DNA of 64,000 bases, from contig KE546966.1 of assembly GCA_000442125.1 (NCBI GenBank), forward strand, positions 1,847,471 to 1,911,470, given 5' to 3'. How positions within the stretch are numbered: the first letter of the stretch is position 1; each line of letters starts with the position of its first letter. This stretch comes from Opeltia flavorubescens (Eukaryota; Ascomycota; Lecanoromycetes; Teloschistales; Teloschistaceae). The notes beneath the pieces are model-generated. The model saw nothing but the letters and a program-made list of their open reading frames with translations, ran no database searches and had not been told where the DNA came from. Positions 58,655-64,000 of this stretch are shown here, piece by piece. The position numbers and the translations under genes were made by a program.

Positions 58655-59890
58655 TCAGATCTTGATGGCTTGCTCCAATGCCTTTCGCTTCTTCTCCGTC
58701 TTCGCAACAGCCTTGGCGCCCATGATACCTCCACCCCAATGACGCTTCGCCTCTTCATACTTCTCGGAATAGCCTTCCTTGATCGTTGACACCAACTTCG
58801 ATAATTCAGACTTATCCTCCGAGCGTACTTCTGTGATGGCAAGAACAGCCGCAGTCTGCAAAAGACCATCAGCCCTCTCTCCACGTGTCAAGATAATGGC
58901 CCGATGGGAAGTGAGCTTTCAGGACTCACCTTCTTATGCACCACAGTCCCCAACCTCGCTTTTCCCTTCACAATCGCATACGGCACTCCCATCTTCCTAC
59001 ACAACGCCGGCAAGAAAATGACCAACTCGATCGGATCCACATCATTCGGTATCAATACCAAAGCCGCCTTCTTATTCTCAATTAACCCCACCACATGGTT
59101 CAGCCCATACTTGACCGCATAAGGCTTCTTGCTCACATCCTCCTTCTTCTTGCCCTCACTGACAGCCGTAGCTTCCTTGTGCAGTCGTTCCTTTTTCTCC
59201 GCTTTGGTTTCCGGGCGGTACTTGTTCAGGAGCTTGAAAGCTTGAGCGGCGGTGTTGCGGTCTAGATGGTTTGTGAATTGGGCGATGGCGGGGGGGACTT
59301 TGAGGCGGAGATTGAGAATTTTCTTCTGGCGTTGTAGGCGTACGTATTCGGGCCATTTGACCATGCGAGACAGGTTACGGCGGGGTTGGATGTCTTGGCC
59401 GATGCCAAAGTTGCGGGGGCGTTTTTCGATGAGGGGGTTCTGCTCGAGGTAGGGATGGTGAGTATTGTCCACACTCGAGCCGCCAACAGGGAGCCCAAGC
59501 TGAGGGCTGCAAATGGAAAAGTAGGAGGAAAAAGGAGAAATTGAACACACCTTTGCAGTCTTCTTGGTCGCACCGGCCTTGGATTGAGGGAAGGGCGCGG
59601 GTGCGGCCTTGCGGCCCGATTGTTTAGGAGGCTGTCATTGAGAAAAGAAGAACATCAGCGAAACATGTTCACCAAGTCTACTCTGAACTCTAAAGAGCAG
59701 ACAGGAGATACTGCATTGCTACAGCATCCCTATCGCTCAAGCCATGATTTGCCATCAATGCATCGCCGTGAAGGTTCTGCACAGAGAGGGCTGACGATCA
59801 AGTTGCGCCATTGATGGGCCAAAAAGCCTCAAGACGGTGAACACGAAGGAAAAAACGAGCTGCTACAGATCGATTGCCGTGGCTTACCAT
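58655..59890 (-). CDS. rpl8: 60S ribosomal protein eL8 (L7Ae family)
   Basis: Four coding exons (59890-59888, 59631-59551, 59439-58930, 58855-58655) give 264 aa. The first coding exon is the ATG alone, followed by a 256-nt intron with donor GTAAGC and acceptor GACAG. Exon 2 codes [20 protein letters not shown]. Exon 3 carries [40 protein letters not shown], the L7Ae RNA-binding core [40 protein letters not shown] and [18 protein letters not shown]. The last exon ends [18 protein letters not shown]. It is a core large-subunit protein binding 25S/5.8S rRNA. An intron right after ATG is common in fungal ribosomal-protein genes and means ATG-plus-frame searches miss the true start. Confidence 0.97.
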
Positions 59891-60058
59891 GATTGCAGAT
59901 TATTGATGGAGTGAGGTTGTGCGTAGAATTAAAATTTGTGCGTGGTGATATTATTGTGGTCTCAATAAGCGAGATCGAAGCTCTAACGCTAAACTGCTCC
60001 GAGCTAGTGGATTTTTCATATGCCAAGGCCCTTTCTAAGCCTATCATATTCGATGTCG

Positions 60059-61639
60059 TCAATCACCTCTATATTCAATGTTCTCCGTCAAGCGGCCGCC
60101 GATATTCAGTGGGTTCCTATGCTGAAGGAGGATAGATATTTTGTCTTCATGGTGTTCACTTTGACTTGTGATAACCGACGCACAGTAGACGGCTGCCTCG
60201 AATCCGTCGTTCTCACAGGCATCACTCCTCTCTACGATAAGAGCGGAACGCGCCCACTCTCCCGAAATGACATCTTTAGATGGAATCAAGGAGAGTACGT
60301 AGGTCTGGCCACGCGGTCTTACTTCTGCTAGATCCTTGATGATGTCTGGGTCCTCATTGGGTGCGAGAGCGCACTGCATGGTCCGGGTTCCCACACAGTC
60401 GAGCTCAAAAACAAGGGCTGTCCTCCGAGAATGTGGGAACGACTTCAGCATCTTCAGGACCCTCACCGCATACCACTCACCACGGATACCTCCATCTTCC
60501 CACTCAAGCGCGTCCGTAACCATTCCCTCTAGGCCATGTAAGTAGGATGGTGCCCAACCAAGGTCGATCTTCATCCGAGGCGCGCCGTAGAAGCATGCGA
60601 TGCGCGGAGCATGCCGTTTCTGCGATCTGTATATCATTTTCATACCTTCCTCGCGGGTCATGCCGTATTCCCACTTCAAGTTAAGGACAGGGAAGAAAGC
60701 TCGAGCATAGTCGATGTCAGTTCCAGATTGACGCGTGCGGCATGCCATGATGATGTCTGGAATTGAAAGCCCAAGTTCTTCGTTCTTGTACAGAATTGCC
60801 AAACGCAGATACATGCTTCGATATCGATGCGGCTGAGCATCCATGAGACTCTTGAGGTGGCTTAAGATATCGCTATATCGATGAGACCCGAGAGCGGTGA
60901 CAACTAAAGCATGTTTGGCCAGCTTGATCTCCTGGAATGTCCATACCCGAGTGGTCCATTGGCCGCTAATCAAAGCTATCGCTATGTCCGTCAATTTCTC
61001 GGAGCGAAGTTGGAGGACCAAGGCATCCAGAACGATTACTGCGTCTGCGCGAGAATAGATTAGTGGAAGAGTGTTTATGATGTCAACTGTCAATTGTCCG
61101 TCTGCTGGATTGACTCTGGCTGGGTGTTCGCCTGGGATGACCAAGACATCTGCCCACACCCATTCTGCGTCGATTCTCCGATTTTCAATCAACGTAAAGA
61201 TTGCACGAAACTTCTCGCCGGAGAGCCCATCGTGGTCTTTATCTCGCTGTAAACCTTCGATCCAGACATGAGATAAAGCAACGTAGCCACTTGTCCGCAA
61301 CGACCATTCCTTTTTAGCATTGACACATAATGCCGCCTGTTCCTCGACAGACTGGTGCATCAACTGTCGGGGTGGCGATACCCATTTCAGATCTTCACGG
61401 TCAACAAACACGCTCGGCCACCATCGCTTGACGTCAAATGCTTCTTCTAGAGGCTTGAAGAATGGTGATCGGAAATAACAGTAGCCTCGATGAGGCAGGT
61501 CGACCTTTTTGAGCACTTCGTCAATCTCTCCTATCTCCCAGTTGCGGAGGTCATTTTTGGCGACATCTTTGGCGGTGTTGTTGTTGATACCGTATCGTAC
61601 TAAGACTTCATAAATAGAAAGCCAAGTAGAGGAGGGCAT
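60059..61639 (-). CDS. Divergent HET-like protein A (head-to-head pair)
   Basis: A single exon from ATG 61639 encodes 526 aa. HET-type blocks are recognisable but altered: SGYVALSHVW near residues 119-126 in place of LSYxWG, EWVWADVLVIP near 158-168 in place of LWxDxxCIxQ, YSRADAVIVLDALVLQLRS, and WTTRVWTFQEIKLAKHALVV in place of the WxxRxWxxQE block. ARAFFPVLNLKW follows. The C-terminal 170 residues contain DLGWAPSYLHGLEG, LVFELDCVGTRT and VLSLIPSKDVISGEWARSAL, of unknown role. It is clearly paralogous to the divergent gene at 61994-63295, sharing these blocks in the same order. There is no membrane segment. A role in non-self recognition is inferred from HET similarity only. Confidence 0.78.
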   Translation of the reverse strand: MPSSTWLSIYEVLVRYGINNNTAKDVAKNDLRNWEIGEIDEVLKKVDLPHRGYCYFRSPFFKPLEEAFDVKRWWPSVFVDREDLKWVSPPRQLMHQSVEEQAALCVNAKKEWSLRTSGYVALSHVWIEGLQRDKDHDGLSGEKFRAIFTLIENRRIDAEWVWADVLVIPGEHPARVNPADGQLTVDIINTLPLIYSRADAVIVLDALVLQLRSEKLTDIAIALISGQWTTRVWTFQEIKLAKHALVVTALGSHRYSDILSHLKSLMDAQPHRYRSMYLRLAILYKNEELGLSIPDIIMACRTRQSGTDIDYARAFFPVLNLKWEYGMTREEGMKMIYRSQKRHAPRIACFYGAPRMKIDLGWAPSYLHGLEGMVTDALEWEDGGIRGEWYAVRVLKMLKSFPHSRRTALVFELDCVGTRTMQCALAPNEDPDIIKDLAEVRPRGQTYVLSLIPSKDVISGEWARSALIVERSDACENDGFEAAVYCASVITSQSEHHEDKISILLQHRNPLNIGGRLTENIEYRGD

Positions 61640-61993
61640 CGTAAGGGTAAATAATTAATTTTCCCTATTTGCAGTCTGACATCATGGGTGCCGAGAGACA
61701 CCACACTACGTTGCGTCTTTGACACCAGTCATGAGGGAACTCAAAGTCCAAACCGACGATGCTTCATATGGAGGACTGTTTTCAGTTGTCGGACTGCTGA
61801 TACATTCTAAAATATTACATGCCTTAATGTGGGGAAAATACGTGGCTGGTGGCGGCTGGTCATGTGCAATGTCGGATTGGATGTCTTATTTGCTTACGAT
61901 TTATCAGTTCGAGTTCCTTCTGACTATGCTCAGCTTGGTCCAAAGTCTGGGGCGGTACAACGGCAGTCAGGACACTGGAGTCGCGACGTCAAG
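61640..61993. promoter_or_regulatory. Divergent promoter region of the HET-like pair
   Basis: This 354-bp interval separates the two HET-like start codons. The frame of gene B stays open upstream to about 61829 but starts there with GTG; an ATG at 61862 would add 44 residues to gene B. I see no obvious repeated motif shared by the two sides. Confidence 0.4.
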
Positions 61994-63295
61994 ATGGCAG
62001 CAGCCGCTTCAGAAGTTCAAGCTATTGCCGAGCTCATTCAGAAGTATGAGCCTAGCATCGAAATACGCTCTCAACGCGTAGCCAGCATCGAGCTAAGTAA
62101 ATGGACCAAGGCGGAAGTCAAAGGTGTCATGGACCAACTTGTTCCTCGTGCCAACACCAAAGGTTCAAGCGAGCCTTGCGGACCAGAATTCAACCATTTG
62201 AACCAGAGCCTTAAGGCCAGAATTAGTCTCAATTTGGGCATCTGGAGCATGTTCAGCCTTGGGATGTTGTTTCTACTGCCCATCCAAACCGGAGCTGCCA
62301 TTTACTTATTGCTTCACGGGAGAGTCTCGCCAGTCTGGTCGGAGCTCCCGAAGCCTACCACTCTTCTATTCAACTGGTCAACCGGCCTTCATTCATTTGT
62401 AAAAGCGCCCATGTCAATGATTAGAAAATCGATTGAAAGCGAACAAGCTCTTTGTGTCAACAGTGCAGGCAAGTTCATGCTTCGAACGGATGGATATGCT
62501 GTACTTTCGCATGTTTGGGGGGAAACGATGGGCTGGGCCACCACCGACTCATGGGGTCCTGTGGAGTTGGGCCTGAGAAAGAAAGGTCTTGCCTACCATC
62601 ATTTCCAGAAGATATTCCAGCGATGTGATGCGGAATGGCTCTGGGTCGATGTACTTGCCATGCCAGAACTTTATGAAGATCTGTCCTCAACGGAGCAGGC
62701 AGATACCGAAGCGCTACGGACAGGCGTCGTCAACTGTTTGCGGGCTATATACGAACGAGCAGACAAGGTAGTGTGCCTCGATAGTCTTCTCTTACGGCTT
62801 CGATCTGGCAGCAAAGTTGATGTTGCCGTGGTCTTGTCGTTGAGTCGATGGATAGGGCGTCTTTGGCCGTTCACTGAAACAAAGCTGGCCAAGCGAGTTA
62901 TCTTAAAAACCGAGGATGACGCTTTTGATCTCGATGAGATTATCGAGTTCTTCTACGAGACCATCAACAATGAAGACCATCGTTACTTCCATCTCTTCGA
63001 TCGACTCGCTCCTTTGCGACCCGTCCCTCCCGGTTTTCGCAACTGGCTGGCTTATCTTGCACAACCAGGTTCTCGTGAGCCGGGCACCTTTCAACAGATA
63101 TACCGTGGCTGCGAGAATAGACTTTGCGACGTCGAGATAGATCAGGCTAGAGCACTCTTTCCGGTTTTAAATCTCAAGTGGGTGCCGGGGTGGAGCCTAC
63201 AGCAGGGACTGCATCACATTGCGGAGCACTATCCTGATGATAGAGATCTTTTCGTGAAGTACTGTGACTATCGAGGTATCTGTCACGATCTGTAA
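61994..63295 (+). CDS. Divergent HET-like protein B with a membrane segment
   Basis: A single exon gives 433 aa from ATG 61994 (AAGATGGCA). This start is chosen because the N-terminus then lines up with paralogue A (SKWTKAEVKGVMDQLVP against NWEIGEIDEVLKKVDLP). Residues 79-109 are strongly hydrophobic (WSMFSLGMLFLLPIQTGAAI, YLLLHG), a likely transmembrane hairpin or helix absent from A. HET-like blocks follow: DGYAVLSHVWGETMG (165-179), CDAEWLWVDVLAMPELYE (211-228), YERADKVVCLDSLLLRLRS, WIGRLWPFTETKLAKRVILK and DQARALFPVLNLKW. The protein then stops (YCDYRGICHDL), lacking about 150 C-terminal residues that A has; a donor-like GAGGTATCT just before the stop could mean an unseen 3' exon. Function is inferred only from HET similarity. 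Confidence 0.75.
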   Translation: MAAAASEVQAIAELIQKYEPSIEIRSQRVASIELSKWTKAEVKGVMDQLVPRANTKGSSEPCGPEFNHLNQSLKARISLNLGIWSMFSLGMLFLLPIQTGAAIYLLLHGRVSPVWSELPKPTTLLFNWSTGLHSFVKAPMSMIRKSIESEQALCVNSAGKFMLRTDGYAVLSHVWGETMGWATTDSWGPVELGLRKKGLAYHHFQKIFQRCDAEWLWVDVLAMPELYEDLSSTEQADTEALRTGVVNCLRAIYERADKVVCLDSLLLRLRSGSKVDVAVVLSLSRWIGRLWPFTETKLAKRVILKTEDDAFDLDEIIEFFYETINNEDHRYFHLFDRLAPLRPVPPGFRNWLAYLAQPGSREPGTFQQIYRGCENRLCDVEIDQARALFPVLNLKWVPGWSLQQGLHHIAEHYPDDRDLFVKYCDYRGICHDL

Positions 63296-63566
63296 CAGTA
63301 GAACTTCTTTTCATGATTGTCCGGGGCATGAAGGACTTTTATTGCCATAGGACAAAATGGAGGCCGACCATGCGTGAAATCGTCGTCCAAACTCTCATAT
63401 CGGTAGGGTGCCTTGATTTTGATACCTGAAAGTCCAGGGTCAGCGGTAGCTGGCTTACGATATAGGATCTTGATTGTATAGGATAAGACCGTATAAGACT
63501 TCATCATCCGCACGTTGACGAAATCTTCCAAGATCTGAAGATAAGCAGCCAAAAATGTGCTTTTCT

Positions 63567-64000
63567 CTACTTGAGCAGTGGCAGTAGAATTGCGGCAACT
63601 TGCTCGTAGACGGTAAACAGAATTCCTCCACTGAACACTGTGCGGCCAAGTCTCATAGTAGTACCGCGCCAAAATCCCTTGATTCCATCATCAGCAAGGA
63701 TGCTTCTGAAAGCGTCAACGGTGTTGACGCCTTTCGCACCTTGAGTACGTGTTTTCAAAGTATCTGCCGGTTGTGTTGCATATGTCGTGACAATTCCAGC
63801 CACCGCTCCATTAGCAAAATTCGTAAACGTATTCTGCTCGATCTTGCGGCTTTTCTCAAAGTCCTTGAGGATATTGTAAGTGCCCATTCTGAACGCTGTG
63901 GCGCCAGCTTGTTTGAGTGTCGTACCAGCATATCCATGGTACATGCCCATAAAGCCGTATTCTTGATAAATTACCCGTACAGCGTGAAAGGATGAATAGA
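63567..64000 (-). CDS. ctp1: Partial: mitochondrial tricarboxylate (citrate) carrier, C-terminal part
   Basis: About 144 codons are visible; the frame is open to the right edge, so the start lies outside. Two repeats of the mitochondrial carrier fold are present. The first part reads YSSFHAVRVIYQEYGFMGMY, HGYAGTTLKQAGATAFRMGT, YNILKDFEKS. The last repeat has the carrier signature (ATQPADTLKTRTQGAKGVNT, PxDxxKxR form with Ala for the usual residue between P and D), then ILADDGIKGFWRGTTMRLGR and TVFSGGILFTVYEQVAAILL. This spacing and wording are those of fungal Ctp1, which exchanges citrate for malate or another tricarboxylate across the inner membrane. It is convergent with HET-like gene B, 271 bp apart. 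Confidence 0.9.
   Translation of the reverse strand, partial: YSSFHAVRVIYQEYGFMGMYHGYAGTTLKQAGATAFRMGTYNILKDFEKSRKIEQNTFTNFANGAVAGIVTTYATQPADTLKTRTQGAKGVNTVDAFRSILADDGIKGFWRGTTMRLGRTVFSGGILFTVYEQVAAILLPLLK

Noticed and set aside
63283-63672. Minus-strand 129-codon frame at the right end
   Set aside because: It overlaps the 3' end of ctp1 in another frame and the end of HET-like gene B; translation looks random.

Overview
This window is nuclear DNA of a filamentous ascomycete (Pezizomycotina). The evidence is dense genes on both strands, many introns of about 47-85 nt with GTRAGT-like donors, CTRAC/TGAC branch sites and YAG acceptors, heterokaryon-incompatibility (HET) genes, and fungal protein families: Mge1, Coq3, Tfa2, Mlp1, PAC1/nudF, Stu2/XMAP215, Rer2, fucose lectin and Ctp1. 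A class such as Leotiomycetes is only a guess. Three ambiguous bases (35936, 40168, 46857) point to a draft assembly. I chained exons by hand; every multi-exon model keeps reading phase across each junction, and many contain exons of 3-36 nt.

Layout. 0-1.4 kb: N-terminal half of a probable Cdc4-type F-box/WD40 protein (minus), running off the left edge. 2.65-4.8 kb: meiotic HORMA protein Hop1 (plus). 5.9-8.2 kb: a 769-aa disordered orphan. 8.9-9.7 kb: a secreted, probably GPI-anchored protein. 10.1-11.9 kb: a canonical HET protein. 11.9-16.5 kb: a gene-poor island. 16.5-31 kb: housekeeping genes, namely a septation-type coiled-coil protein, a Cys-rich 151-aa protein, mitochondrial GrpE, mitochondrial PheRS, Coq3, TFIIE-beta and the 2154-aa nuclear basket protein Mlp1/Tpr. 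31-38.4 kb: dynactin p27, an MDP1 phosphatase, a membrane-anchored fucose-lectin protein and an LRR protein. 38.8-44 kb: meiotic helicase Mer3/Hfm1 (13 exons). 44.4-51 kb: nucleotide-sugar transporter, cis-prenyltransferase Rer2, a 120-bp palindrome and an ING/PHD protein. 51.3-59.9 kb: a DUF1992 protein, PAC1/LIS1, Stu2/XMAP215 and ribosomal protein eL8. 60-63.3 kb: a head-to-head pair of divergent HET-like paralogues. Right edge: C-terminal part of the mitochondrial citrate carrier Ctp1.

Functional themes. Two meiotic crossover genes (Hop1, Mer3) lie about 34 kb apart, both with intact reading frames. Three genes serve dynein and microtubules (dynactin p27, PAC1, Stu2); PAC1 and Stu2 are divergently paired. 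Mge1, PheRS, Coq3 and Ctp1 are mitochondrial. Rer2 and the nucleotide-sugar transporter both serve glycosylation. The least explained parts are the HET-like pair at 60-63.3 kb, the palindrome near 48.2 kb, the gene-poor tract beside the HET gene, and the disordered or orphan proteins. I saw no CRISPR array, no convincing tRNA or rRNA, and no intact transposon or viral element.
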